From Gymnodinialimonas ceratoperidinii (GTDB lineage: Bacteria; Pseudomonadota; Alphaproteobacteria; Rhodobacterales; Rhodobacteraceae): DNA of 64,000 bases. The first letter of the stretch is position 1, and each line of letters starts with the position of its first letter. Position numbers and translations under genes: made by a program. Below are positions 1-8,195 of the stretch, piece by piece. Location: NCBI RefSeq assembly GCF_019297855.1, contig NZ_CP079194.1, positions 2,653,501 through 2,717,500 on the forward strand. Reading direction: 5' to 3'. The notes under the pieces are model-generated. The model saw only the letters and a program-made list of their open reading frames with translations, did not search any database and was not told where the DNA came from.

Positions 1-769
1 CCATGACCTCGGTCTCGCCTTCCGCGTCCGCCTCGGCGTCTGCGGTTTCCAGCTCTACACCGGATTGGGTTTCAGGCTCGGCATCCATCTCCAGTTCGAC
101 ACCGCTCTGGGTGATCTCACCGGTCTCTGCCTCGGTACCCATGTCCGCGTCACCTTCAGCGGCAACAGCAGTTTCCGTTTCCATCTCGGTTTCGGCATCG
201 CCTTCCAGCGCTGCTGCAACATCTGCTTCGGTTGCGGGCATCGCCTCTTCTGCTTCCGCAGCTTCGGTTTCGGCTTCCGCCTCAACGGCTTCTGCTTCCA
301 CCTCTACAGCTTCCGCCTCAGCCGCTTCGGCCTCTGCTTCCGCCTCTACTTCCGCTTCCGCTTCTGCTTCCGACTCTACGGTTTCAGCTTCGGCTTCGAC
401 GGTGGTCTCGACGGTTTCCGCAGTCTCTTCCACGGACTCCTCGACCGAGGTCACGGCTTCTTCGGTGGTTTCCATCACCTCTTCGGTGACTTCATCCGTC
501 GCTTCCATGGTGTCCTCGACGGTGTCTTCCACGACATCGTCGGTGACGACATCCGTGTCTCCGCTGGCTTCTGCTTCAGCTTCGGCTTCCGCCTCGGCAT
601 CGGCTTCCGCTTCAGCCTGGAACAGCAGGCATTCATCTTCGCTGAGATCCTCGGGGCACTCGATCAAGGGCATGTCGCTCTCTTGTTCCTGTGCCGTCAG
701 CGGCACGGTGGGAACAATAAGGGAAAGGCTGGCAACAAGTGCGGTAGTAGTAGCTAGTGAACGGCGCAT
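1..769 (-). CDS. Secreted Ala/Glu-rich repeat protein, N-terminal part (runs off the left edge)
   Basis: The start ATG at 767-769 is preceded by a good ribosome site (GGAGG, 5 nt upstream of the ATG). The first ~26 residues are a clear signal peptide (MRRSLATTT, hydrophobic core, LTAQ). A short segment with two cysteines (C38, C47) follows, then a long low-complexity stretch dominated by Ala-Glu dipeptides mixed with Thr/Val/Asp, continuing to the window edge (256 codons visible). The antisense strand therefore appears as a false Ser/Ala-rich ORF. Rhodobacterales have OmpA-family proteins with acidic repeat N-termini, and the missing C-terminus could be such a domain, but that is inference. 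Expected location: periplasm or outer membrane. Confidence 0.75.
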   Translation of the reverse strand, partial: MRRSLATTTALVASLSLIVPTVPLTAQEQESDMPLIECPEDLSEDECLLFQAEAEADAEAEAEAEAEASGDTDVVTDDVVEDTVEDTMEATDEVTEEVMETTEEAVTSVEESVEETAETVETTVEAEAETVESEAEAEAEVEAEAEAEAAEAEAVEVEAEAVEAEAETEAAEAEEAMPATEADVAAALEGDAETEMETETAVAAEGDADMGTEAETGEITQSGVELEMDAEPETQSGVELETADAEADAEGETEVM

Positions 770-865
770 AGCGTCCTCCAAGTGTTACGTTTCGAGCTAT
801 CAACGCTTGCTGGAGGGCGATGTTCCAAGTGCCGGCAAATGGAAGCGATATTCCGCTGATGCGTC

Positions 866-2113
866 TTACAGTGCCGCGAGGAGCCGAGCCTTCTCGCCCG
901 GATCATCCGGCCGGGCGACGGCCTGGGCCAGCCCTTCCAGCGCGGCAATGTTGTGACCGGCGCGAAAGCTTGAGACATGGGGCAGCATCGCACGGATGCC
1001 TGCGGCTTTCGGGGCGAAACCATCCCACCGCAGCAGGGGATTGACCCAGATCACGCGCCGGGAAGAGAGCTGCAATCGTTCCATCGCGGCCGAGAGCCTT
1101 TCCGGCTCATCCCGGTCAAGCCCGTCGGTGATCAACAAGACGACGGCGCCCCGTCCCAGAACACGGCGGCTCCAATCGCGGTTGAAATCCTCAAGGCAGG
1201 CCCCGATCCGCGTGCCTCCCTCCCAGTCCTGCGCCTCGGCCCCGGCCGCGGCCAAGGCCGCATCCACGTCGCGCGCGGACATGTGGCGGGTGATGTTGGT
1301 CAACCGCGTGCCGAAGGTGAACGCATGGACCTCGGCCCACCCGGCCCCGTTCTGGTTGCTGACTGCATGCAGGAAATGCAGCACCGCGCGGGAATAGCTG
1401 CTCATCGACCCGGAGATGTCACACAGCGCCACCAGCGAAGGCCAGCGCTCGCGACGCGACTTGCGCGCGAATTCCACGACGTCACCGCCGCGCCGCATCG
1501 CCAGCCGCATGGTGCGGCGCCAGTCGGGCTGCGCGCCACTGCTGGCCGCCATCGTGCGCCGGGACACCAGCGGCGGCACGGCCAGCGTCATCTGCGCGAT
1601 CAACCGTTTCGCCTCGGCCATCTCGGCCACTGACATCTGTTCGAAATCGAGCGTCTTCAGCCGCTCCTCCCGCGACATGGTCAGCGTCGCGTCGACCTCG
1701 ATCTCGGTGCCTTCCTCGTCTTGCGGAAGATCCGGCAGATCCTGATCAACCCCGTGCAACAGTGCCTCGGCGGCGCGTTTCTCCGCAGGCTTTGTCGCGC
1801 GTTCCTCTGCGGCGCCGCGGACAGCGGGCAGCAACATCGACATCATGTGCTCCAGATACCGCGGGTCGCGCCAATAGAGCCGAAAGACCTGATCGAACGT
1901 CGCGAGATGCTCGGGCCGGGAGGTGAAACACGCGCGCAATGTGTAGTAGAACTCCGCCTTCTCGCTGAACCCCACCGCCGCCACGGCGGAGACGGCATCC
2001 GCCACCCGCCCCGGCCCCGCCGGCAAGCCAGCCACCCGCAAGGCGCGGGCAAAATGCGTGATGTTGCGGGTGAGTTGCGGATCGTCGGGCAGATCCAGGG
2101 GCGCGTATTCCAT
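866..2113 (-). CDS. VWA domain protein, CoxE family
   Basis: A 415-residue protein from the ATG at 2113 (MEYAPLDLPDD). A GTG nine bases upstream (2122), behind a GGGGG run, is an alternative start. The C-terminal half is a von Willebrand A domain with an intact MIDAS motif DISGSM near residue 240, followed by a conserved T and an LLITDGLDR segment. The N-terminal half is the helical CoxE-type region. It lies directly downstream of a MoxR ATPase on the same strand. MoxR/VWA pairs generally act as chaperones that insert metal cofactors or remodel a partner complex. No carbon monoxide dehydrogenase genes are nearby, so the client is unknown. Confidence 0.85.
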   Translation of the reverse strand: MEYAPLDLPDDPQLTRNITHFARALRVAGLPAGPGRVADAVSAVAAVGFSEKAEFYYTLRACFTSRPEHLATFDQVFRLYWRDPRYLEHMMSMLLPAVRGAAEERATKPAEKRAAEALLHGVDQDLPDLPQDEEGTEIEVDATLTMSREERLKTLDFEQMSVAEMAEAKRLIAQMTLAVPPLVSRRTMAASSGAQPDWRRTMRLAMRRGGDVVEFARKSRRERWPSLVALCDISGSMSSYSRAVLHFLHAVSNQNGAGWAEVHAFTFGTRLTNITRHMSARDVDAALAAAGAEAQDWEGGTRIGACLEDFNRDWSRRVLGRGAVVLLITDGLDRDEPERLSAAMERLQLSSRRVIWVNPLLRWDGFAPKAAGIRAMLPHVSSFRAGHNIAALEGLAQAVARPDDPGEKARLLAAL

Positions 2114-2215
2114 GGCGCTCACGAAAACGCCCCCGGCCTGACAGGTCAAGGCCGGGGACGCCGAAGGGTCATGCCAGATGCCGGCCTATTAGGACCGGCG
2201 CGGGGTCGCTACGGC

Positions 2216-3121
2216 TCAATCCAGAGCCGCGCCGCGCAGGTCTTCCAGAATGCGCTGCGCCTCGGAGCCCTGAACCTTCTGGATGTCGTCCTGATACTTC
2301 AGGATCGCCCCCAGCGTATCGGCAATGACCTCGGGGCTCAGCGCGATCACGTCCAGTGCCAGCAGACACTTCGCCCAATCGAGCGTCTCAGCCACACCGG
2401 GGCGCTTGAACAGATCCTCGGTGCGCAGACGCTGCACGAAGGCCACGATCTCGCGGCTCAGTGCGGTGTCAGCCTCCGGCACCCGCGCCCGGAGGATCGC
2501 CATCTCGCGCTCCAGATCGGGATAATCCACCCAATGATAGAGGCACCGTCGCTTCAGCGCGTCATGCACCTCTCGTGTCCGGTTCGAGGTCAGGATCACG
2601 ATCGGCGGCTCCGAGGCTTTCACCGCCCCCAGTTCCGGGATCGTGACCTGAAAATCCGAGAGCGCTTCGAGCAGGAAGGCCTCGAAAGGCTCATCGGTGC
2701 GGTCGATCTCGTCAATCAACAACACCGGCGGCCCGGCGGGGTCACCGCGCATCGCTTGCAACAGCGGGCGCTCTATCAGGAACTCCTCGCCGAAAAGCTC
2801 GCGCGTGAGGGCGGCCTTGTCGGCACCACCACTGGCTTCGGCGGCGCGGATTGCGATCATCTGGGCGGCGAAATTCCATTCGTAGACGGCGCTGGAGGCG
2901 TCCAGCCCCTCGTAGCATTGCAGCCGGATCAGCCGCCGCCCCAATGCTGCCGAAATTGCCTTGGCGATCTCGGTCTTCCCGGTCCCCGCTTCCCCCTCCA
3001 GGAACAGCGGACGCTTCAATGTCAGCGCAAGATAAACGACCGTCGCAAGGGCCCGGCCACAGACGTATCCCTCATCGGCCAGAGCCGCCTGAACCTCATC
3101 AATCGATTGAAACGTCGCCAT
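2216..3121 (-). CDS. MoxR-family AAA+ ATPase (CoxD-like)
   Basis: A 301-residue AAA+ protein. The Walker A motif is GEAGTGKT at residues 43-50. Walker B is VLLIDEIDRTDE near residue 135, and an SNRTRE sensor-1 segment follows. The length and the CYEGLDASSAVYEWN stretch fit the MoxR/CoxD branch. It is the first gene of a two-gene minus-strand unit with the VWA protein downstream (gap about 100 bp). By family it is an ATP-driven chaperone for assembling or activating an enzyme complex; the substrate cannot be told from the window. Confidence 0.9.
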   Translation of the reverse strand: MATFQSIDEVQAALADEGYVCGRALATVVYLALTLKRPLFLEGEAGTGKTEIAKAISAALGRRLIRLQCYEGLDASSAVYEWNFAAQMIAIRAAEASGGADKAALTRELFGEEFLIERPLLQAMRGDPAGPPVLLIDEIDRTDEPFEAFLLEALSDFQVTIPELGAVKASEPPIVILTSNRTREVHDALKRRCLYHWVDYPDLEREMAILRARVPEADTALSREIVAFVQRLRTEDLFKRPGVAETLDWAKCLLALDVIALSPEVIADTLGAILKYQDDIQKVQGSEAQRILEDLRGAALD

Positions 3122-3368
3122 ATTTCCTCCCGCTTTCGACCATCAATGCCAGCCACGGGCCCGGGGTCAAGGCGCAGCCTGCGCGGAGCCCTGCCGAGCC
3201 GCTGCAAAACGGGTTAACCACATTGCCGCAACGTTAAGGATCTGTTCACCATATCCCACCGAAATGCCCGCCTCCCATCGCATCCTTGCCACAGTCTGCC
3301 GCGATACACTGCGGCATGGCACAAGCCGACAGTTTTCACACTCAACCGGTCCCGGAGTATGCCCCTCG

Positions 3369-4238
3369 ATGCCCGACACCCAAGCCCCTCTCGACCCGCG
3401 TCAATCCTGGCTACGTCACATGGGCCGCATCGGGGCCGCCCACGGCTTCTTCAACCGGATCTCGTCCCGCCACATGGCGCTCTTCGTGGATGAAGGCGAT
3501 ACCCTCGTGCTCAGCTTCGACCGGGCGGATCGCACATGGGATCAAGGCGACCGAGGCCTGCCGCTCGGCTTCGACTGCCTGCGCGCGCTGGAGTTTTCGC
3601 TGCTGTCGATCCTGTCAGCCGGCCAAACATGGTTCCGGGACGCGGCGGTCGAGACCCTGCTGCAAGGGCTCGTCGACGACGGCTTCTTCGCCAGCTACAA
3701 AACCGTGCTGATAATCGCCAACGGCCCCGATTGTGGCCATGCCGCCGCCCGCGCGGCCCGCTTCGTGCCCGGCGCGCAGGTCCTGCTCAACCGCCCCGCA
3801 GCCGCCACCAGTGCCACCCATGCGCCGTTCGAGCGCCGCTTCAAAGCCAGCCGCCAGCACGATCCTGACACGCCCCCCCCGCTCGGCCCCGAGGCCCTGC
3901 AAACGGCCGCGTCAACCACGATCCTGTTCGATCCGAAAAACCCATCCGAAGCCGCCCAGGCCGCCCTCTTCCGCGCGCCCAACACCGCGCGCGTCGGCCT
4001 GCCCTACAGCGGCTCGGCCCTCGAGCACACTTTCACGAAAGGCGAGGTCCTGGTCCCCCTCGCCCGCCTCATGCAGGGCAAAGCCCTCACGCCCGCAAAG
4101 GCCCGCAAAATCCTGCGCCCCAGCTTGCGCCGCGACCCGGACTACCTCGCCCGCCTCAGCGCCGCCGCGATCCGCAAAGGGCATGTCGCCCGCGCCGCAA
4201 CCATCAACGACAACGCCCCCGAAACGGCCACCCCCTAG
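3369..4238 (+). CDS. Uncharacterised conserved protein
   Basis: A 289-residue protein beginning MPDTQAPLDPRQSWLRHMG. Upstream ATGs in frame exist but lack protein-like composition, so 3369 is preferred. There is no signal peptide or membrane segment. Visible motifs are a central hydrophobic strand followed by NGPDCGHAAA, which is placed like the nucleophile turn of an alpha/beta hydrolase but has no Ser-containing GxSxG, and a basic C-terminus. From memory, similar Rhodobacterales proteins are often labelled phosphoadenosine phosphosulfate reductase, but none of that family's motifs are present. I assign no function. The gene is divergent from the MoxR unit and stands alone. Confidence 0.7.
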   Translation: MPDTQAPLDPRQSWLRHMGRIGAAHGFFNRISSRHMALFVDEGDTLVLSFDRADRTWDQGDRGLPLGFDCLRALEFSLLSILSAGQTWFRDAAVETLLQGLVDDGFFASYKTVLIIANGPDCGHAAARAARFVPGAQVLLNRPAAATSATHAPFERRFKASRQHDPDTPPPLGPEALQTAASTTILFDPKNPSEAAQAALFRAPNTARVGLPYSGSALEHTFTKGEVLVPLARLMQGKALTPAKARKILRPSLRRDPDYLARLSAAAIRKGHVARAATINDNAPETATP

Positions 4239-4240
4239 CC

Positions 4241-4294
4241 CCCCCTTCCCTGTTCCCAAAATATCCCGGGGAGTGTGAGGGGCTGGCCCCTCAC
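4241..4294 (+). repeat. Dispersed intergenic repeat, copy A
   Basis: A C-rich CCCTTCC segment, the core AAATATCCCGGGG, then a hairpin GTGAGGGGC-TG-GCCCCTCAC (4275-4283 with 4286-4294). The same layout recurs at 11679, 63020 and, inverted, at 37785 and 57074. It lies just after the stop of the upstream gene and may act as a terminator or mRNA end, although it has no T-run. Confidence 0.7.
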
Positions 4295-4315
4295 GCCAAA
4301 CGCCACCTTAATACG

Positions 4316-4711
4316 CTACGCCTCGAACTGCGCGTCCACCGGCACCTGCATGCCGGTCACCAGACCGTTCGTCTGCATCGCCATGCCGATCACCGCCAGC
4401 ATCTCTCCATACATGTCGTCTGACAGGCCTTTCGCCTTCGCACTCGCCGTGTGGGAGTGCACGCAGTAGGAGCAGCCGTTGGCCGTGCTCACCGCCACAT
4501 AGAGCATCTCTTTCACCAGCGGATCCAGTGCGCCCGGCGCCATCACCACCTTCAACCGCTCCCACGTGGCCTTCAGCAGCGCCGGGTCATGGGCCAGGGC
4601 ACGCCAGAAGTTGTTCACGTAATCGGTGCCCCGCACCGCCCGGATATCCTCGAAGACGGCCAGCGCCTCGGCGCTGACCTCCTCATCGCTCAACAGCGCG
4701 ACCGTTGCCAT
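4316..4711 (-). CDS. Carboxymuconolactone decarboxylase / AhpD-like protein
   Basis: A 131-residue protein of the CMD/AhpD fold. The redox motif NGCSYCVHSHT near residues 85-95 contains the CxxC and the following His of AhpD-type alkylhydroperoxidases rather than the decarboxylase signature. It follows the cyclase-family gene by 10 bp on the same strand, so they are probably co-transcribed. A thiol peroxidase or peroxide-related role is likely from the motif. The physiological substrate is unknown. Confidence 0.85.
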   Translation of the reverse strand: MATVALLSDEEVSAEALAVFEDIRAVRGTDYVNNFWRALAHDPALLKATWERLKVVMAPGALDPLVKEMLYVAVSTANGCSYCVHSHTASAKAKGLSDDMYGEMLAVIGMAMQTNGLVTGMQVPVDAQFEA

Positions 4712-4721
4712 GGAGATACCC

Positions 4722-5537
4722 TCACACCATCGCGAAGATGCGCGCCGGCCCGCCGGTGCCGCCCGCGTGCTTCGGCGCGCCGATGATCAGCGTCGCGCCC
4801 GAGGCGGGGACCTGGTCCAATCCGGCGAGGCATTCGATCCCGAACCGCCCCGCGGGCAGCCAGGCGTAGTGGGTGGCGAAATCGGCCGAGATCCCGTGAT
4901 CGAGCGAGAGCGTATCCACCGCGATCGAGCGCGCTCCCGTCTCCAGCAGCATCTGTGTCGCCTCCGCATGAAAACCCGGATAATGCTGCGCGGTGCCATC
5001 GAAACCCCGGAACGCGTCGCTGCTGATCTTGGAGGCCCACCCCGAATGCATCGCGACACAGGCGCCATCGGGGATCTCGCCATTGGCGTCGATCCACGCC
5101 GAGATATCGTCGGGCGTCACCGTCGTATCCGCGTCCTCCTCGGCCCGCGCCGCGATGTCGATCACGCAAAGCGGCGCCACTAGGTCCGTGACCGGGATCT
5201 CGTCGACCGAGGCCCCGTCGGCGCTGAAATGCAACGGCGCATCGATATGGGTGCCCGTGTGCTCGTTCACCGTCAGGTTGAAGAGGTTGAAGCCATCATC
5301 GGCGAAATTGAACAATTGCTCGCGCGAGAATTGGCTCTCGCCGAAATAGGTCGGGAAGTCCTCGCTCAGCGTGTGGGTCATGTCGTGGAAGGTCCCGTGT
5401 CCCTCCGCCATCGCGGGCGTCGTGGGCGCGAAAGTTGCCGCTGTGGCGCCAGCGGCCGCGGCCGCACCGCCCTTGAAGAATGAGCGCCGCGACAGCATCC
5501 GCTCCTTGACCGAGTTCATTACGCAAATATCACACAT
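4722..5537 (-). CDS. Tat-exported cyclase-family (kynurenine formamidase-like) hydrolase
   Basis: About 271 residues from the ATG at 5537; a GTG at 5540 is also possible. AGGAG lies 8 nt upstream of the ATG. The N-terminus carries a twin-arginine signal (SRRSFFKGG followed by an Ala-rich core ending AMA), so the enzyme is exported folded to the periplasm. The metal-binding motif of the cyclase superfamily, HTGTHIDAPLHF, sits near residue 100, and a second part HSGWASK is visible later. Family members are metal-dependent amidohydrolases such as kynurenine formamidase or isatin hydrolase. The substrate cannot be assigned. It is paired with the AhpD-like gene downstream. Confidence 0.85.
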   Translation of the reverse strand: MCDICVMNSVKERMLSRRSFFKGGAAAAAGATAATFAPTTPAMAEGHGTFHDMTHTLSEDFPTYFGESQFSREQLFNFADDGFNLFNLTVNEHTGTHIDAPLHFSADGASVDEIPVTDLVAPLCVIDIAARAEEDADTTVTPDDISAWIDANGEIPDGACVAMHSGWASKISSDAFRGFDGTAQHYPGFHAEATQMLLETGARSIAVDTLSLDHGISADFATHYAWLPAGRFGIECLAGLDQVPASGATLIIGAPKHAGGTGGPARIFAMV

Positions 5538-5579
5538 CACTCATTCTCCTGTGGTTGGTTTCCCTGCTAATTCAGGTCT

Positions 5580-5984
5580 TTATCGTCTCAAGTATGTCTC
5601 CAGATCACGCGCGCGCCGCTCCGTGAGCCGAGCCATGCAGCCCCAATGCAGCATGGCCTCGCCCGAGCCGCCGCGCATGGCGTCGGCCTCCATGTCGCAG
5701 GTCGCGTCGCGGTAGGTCATCCAGGCCCGCTGCGCCACGCGCAGGCGTTCCTCGTCCTCGCCATCGCGCTCGGCGATGACCTGCTGGTAGGCGTTGTTGA
5801 GTATGCGGTCCCAAAAGGCATGCTGCTCCGCAAGGCACTGGTTGATCCCCTGCTGCGGCAAGGACTCCAACGCTTCGCAATCCCAGTCCTGAGCCGAGGC
5901 CGCACCGGCGACCGACACGGCAAGCGACACTGAGACGACGAACCCCGCCGCGTTGAAACGTCCTCTGTCCCCAGTGCCTTGCAT
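5580..5984 (-). CDS. LprI-like (DUF1311) exported protein
   Basis: A 134-residue protein from the ATG at 5984, with a GGGG stretch 7 nt upstream. A signal peptide (hydrophobic core [17 protein letters not shown]) precedes a DUF1311/LprI domain with the typical N-Q-CL start, the [11 protein letters not shown] and [13 protein letters not shown] stretches, and four conserved cysteines (two disulfides expected). Members are periplasmic and include lysozyme inhibitors. The long open frame continuing upstream is antisense to pyrC and is not part of the gene. Confidence 0.8.
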   Translation of the reverse strand: MQGTGDRGRFNAAGFVVSVSLAVSVAGAASAQDWDCEALESLPQQGINQCLAEQHAFWDRILNNAYQQVIAERDGEDEERLRVAQRAWMTYRDATCDMEADAMRGGSGEAMLHWGCMARLTERRARDLETYLRR

Positions 5985-6113
5985 GCCACATCCCCGAACA
6001 CCGCCCCGCGCGGTCTCGGGCGCATGGTGGAACATCATGGGGCGTTCGTCTACTCCCCCGCGCGCCGCCTTCCCCCTTTGCTTGCCCGCGCCCATCGTGT
6101 AGCGAACACCGCG

Positions 6114-7154
6114 ATGACACAGACACTCACGATCCGCCGCCCCGACGACTGGCACCTGCATCTGCGCGACGGCGCGATGCTTCGCGCCGTCCTGCCCGAA
6201 ACCGCCCGCCATTTCGCACGCGCCATCATCATGCCGAACCTCGTGCCCCCGGTGGTGACAGCCCAGGACGCCCGCGCCTACCGCGACCGGATCCTTGCGG
6301 CCCTGCCCGCCGGCGCCGACTTCACCCCGCTGATGACGCTCTACCTCACCGAGCAGACCGACCCAGACGACGTCGAAGCCGCCTTCGCCGACGGGCTGAT
6401 CCACGCGGTCAAGCTCTACCCCGCCGGTGCCACCACCAATTCGCAATCCGGCGTCAGCACCCTGAAAAACGTCTACCCGGTGCTGGACCGCATGGCGAAA
6501 ATCGGCCTGCCGCTTTGCATCCACGGCGAAGTCACGACCCCCGAGGTCGATATCTTCGACCGCGAAGAAGCCTTCCTCGAGCGCGTCCTGATCCCGCTGC
6601 GCGCCGACCTGCCCGAGCTGAAGATCACGCTGGAGCACATCACCACCGCCCAGGGCGTCGACTATGTAGCCGAGGCCGATGGTGACATCGCCGGCACGAT
6701 CACCACGCATCACCTGATGATCAACCGCAACCACATGCTCGTGGGCGGCATCCGCCCGCATTACTACTGCCTGCCGATCGTCAAGCGCGCCGCCCACCAG
6801 CAGGCCCTGCGCGCCGCCGCCACCTCCGGCAACCCGCGTTTCTTCCTCGGCACCGATTCGGCGCCGCACCTCGACGGCGCCAAGGAAAGCGCCTGTGGCT
6901 GCGCCGGTGTCTTCTCGGCGACCAACACCATGTCCTGCCTGGCCCAGGTCTTCGAGGAAGAGAGCGCCCTCGACCACCTCGAGGCCTTCGCCTCCCTCAA
7001 CGGCCCGGCCCGCTACGGCCTGCCCGTGAACGAGGACACGATCACGCTGGAAAAGCGCGCGACCCCCTGCGACTACCCCGCCCGTTTCGAGACGGAGGAC
7101 GGCCCCCTCACCCTCTTCGATCCTGCCACCCCGCTCCATTGGCACGTGACCTGA
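6114..7154 (+). CDS. pyrC: Dihydroorotase (class II)
   Basis: 346 residues, the usual length for E. coli-type PyrC. It hydrolyses dihydroorotate/condenses carbamoyl aspartate in pyrimidine synthesis. Metal ligands are visible: HLHLRDG near residue 15, the carbamylated lysine in [12 protein letters not shown] near 100, HGE near 138, EHITT near 175, and the catalytic Asp in TDSAPH near 248. The start at [13 protein letters not shown] was chosen because residues upstream in frame are not protein-like. pyrE follows after 77 bp in the same direction, so the two may be co-expressed. Confidence 0.97.
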   Translation: MTQTLTIRRPDDWHLHLRDGAMLRAVLPETARHFARAIIMPNLVPPVVTAQDARAYRDRILAALPAGADFTPLMTLYLTEQTDPDDVEAAFADGLIHAVKLYPAGATTNSQSGVSTLKNVYPVLDRMAKIGLPLCIHGEVTTPEVDIFDREEAFLERVLIPLRADLPELKITLEHITTAQGVDYVAEADGDIAGTITTHHLMINRNHMLVGGIRPHYYCLPIVKRAAHQQALRAAATSGNPRFFLGTDSAPHLDGAKESACGCAGVFSATNTMSCLAQVFEEESALDHLEAFASLNGPARYGLPVNEDTITLEKRATPCDYPARFETEDGPLTLFDPATPLHWHVT

Positions 7155-7162
7155 CCGAGGCT

Positions 7163-7190
7163 CGCTCCTTCATCTTGGCAAATACAACTC
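7163..7190 (+). repeat. Partial copy B of the dispersed repeat (5' module only)
   Basis: The segment CGCTCCTTCATCTTGG followed by CAAATACAACTC closely matches the left module of copy C at 11679 and the partial copy at 30824, but the GC hairpin is missing. Confidence 0.45.
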
Positions 7191-7231
7191 ACTCCCACCC
7201 TCGCCCCTGATCCCCGCCGCTAGAGGTTCCC

Positions 7232-7912
7232 ATGATCCCCTCCGCCTACCCGTCCGACGCCACCATGGCCGCGATGACCGCGCGCATGCTGCTCGATATC
7301 CGCGCCGTTCATTTCAATACAAAAGATCTGTTTACCCATGCCTCCGGCAAGCAGGCACCGACCTATATCGACTGCCGCAAACTGATCTCGCACCCGCGCA
7401 TCCGCTCGACGGCGATGGACTTCCTGACCTGCAAGGTCATGCGCGACGCAGGCCTCGAGGCCTTCGACAACATCGCCGGCGGCGAGACCGCAGGCATCCC
7501 CTTCGCCGCCTTCGTAGCCGAGCGCATGGCGCTGCCGATGTCCTACGTGCGAAAGAAACCCAAGGGCTACGGCCGTGCGGCCCAGATCGAGGGCGAGATG
7601 CCCGAGGGCGCGCGGGTGCTGCTGGTGGAGGACCTGACCACCGACGGCGGCTCGAAACTGAAGTTCGTCGATGCGATCCGCGCCGCTGGCGCCTCTTGCG
7701 CCCACACGGCCGTCGTTTTCTCCTACGGCAACCTGCCGGACACCGAGCGCAATCTCGCGGCCCACGGCCTCACGCTTCATTCGCTCACCACCTGGGCCGA
7801 TGTCATCACCGAGGCGCGGCGTGGCGGCGATTTCGACGCCGAGACGCTGGAGGAGGTCGAGCGATTCCTCGACGACCCCGAAGGCTGGCGCGCGAGTCGG
7901 GGGCTGAGCTGA
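7232..7912 (+). CDS. pyrE: Orotate phosphoribosyltransferase
   Basis: 226 residues. It joins orotate and PRPP to form orotidine 5'-phosphate. The PRPP loop [14 protein letters not shown] near residue 130 is complete, as are the KKPKGYG lysine-rich loop and the [12 protein letters not shown] segment. The start ATG at 7232 has AGAGG just upstream. The protein is slightly long relative to E. coli PyrE (213). It sits downstream of pyrC in a pyrimidine gene pair. Confidence 0.95.
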   Translation: MIPSAYPSDATMAAMTARMLLDIRAVHFNTKDLFTHASGKQAPTYIDCRKLISHPRIRSTAMDFLTCKVMRDAGLEAFDNIAGGETAGIPFAAFVAERMALPMSYVRKKPKGYGRAAQIEGEMPEGARVLLVEDLTTDGGSKLKFVDAIRAAGASCAHTAVVFSYGNLPDTERNLAAHGLTLHSLTTWADVITEARRGGDFDAETLEEVERFLDDPEGWRASRGLS

Positions 7913-7938
7913 GGTCCGACGCGACGTTAATAAAATTC

Positions 7939-7960
7939 GGCGTGGCGATCGGGCCACGCC
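7939..7960. terminator. Hairpin after pyrE
   Basis: An 8-bp perfect stem GGCGTGGC / GCCACGCC with a 6-nt loop lies 27 bp after the pyrE stop. There is no T-run on the plus strand. Read on the minus strand the hairpin is followed by GAATTTTATT. Termination of pyrE is plausible but weakly supported. Confidence 0.4.
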
Positions 7961-8069
7961 AATGCGCGCCTCTAAGCACATCTTGACGCAGCGGCGACCC
8001 CTGACACATTATCTAGTCAGTTCTCGAGATCTCTGCCGAGAGTGAAAGTTACTCACAGAGTTACCAAAG

Positions 8070-8099
8070 TTGACGGCCCCGCAGGCGCGCCCTTTATAC
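8070..8099 (+). promoter_or_regulatory. Putative sigma70-type promoter of dnaB
   Basis: TTGACG (8070-8075) and TTATAC (8094-8099) are separated by 18 bp and lie about 97 bp upstream of the dnaB start, in the longest non-coding stretch between pyrE and dnaB. The match is judged by eye only. Confidence 0.5.
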
Positions 8100-8195
8100 G
8101 GATCCGATCAACACAGAGCACCGAGGCGCGCACGACCTGCCAGTCGTGCCATTGACCCGTGGCACTTGCTCGCCAGCCGCATCCGGGGGGACCAC

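Noticed and set aside
3..956. Plus-strand Ser/Ala-rich open frame of 317 codons at the left edge
   Set aside because: It is the antisense of the Ala/Glu repeat gene, which has a signal peptide and a good ribosome site on the minus strand.
3369..4238. Phosphoadenosine phosphosulfate reductase
   Set aside because: None of the family's nucleotide-binding or C-terminal cysteine motifs are visible.
5985..7145. Long minus-strand open frame extending the LprI-like gene across pyrC
   Set aside because: It is antisense to pyrC, whose motifs are complete; the extension has no protein-like composition.
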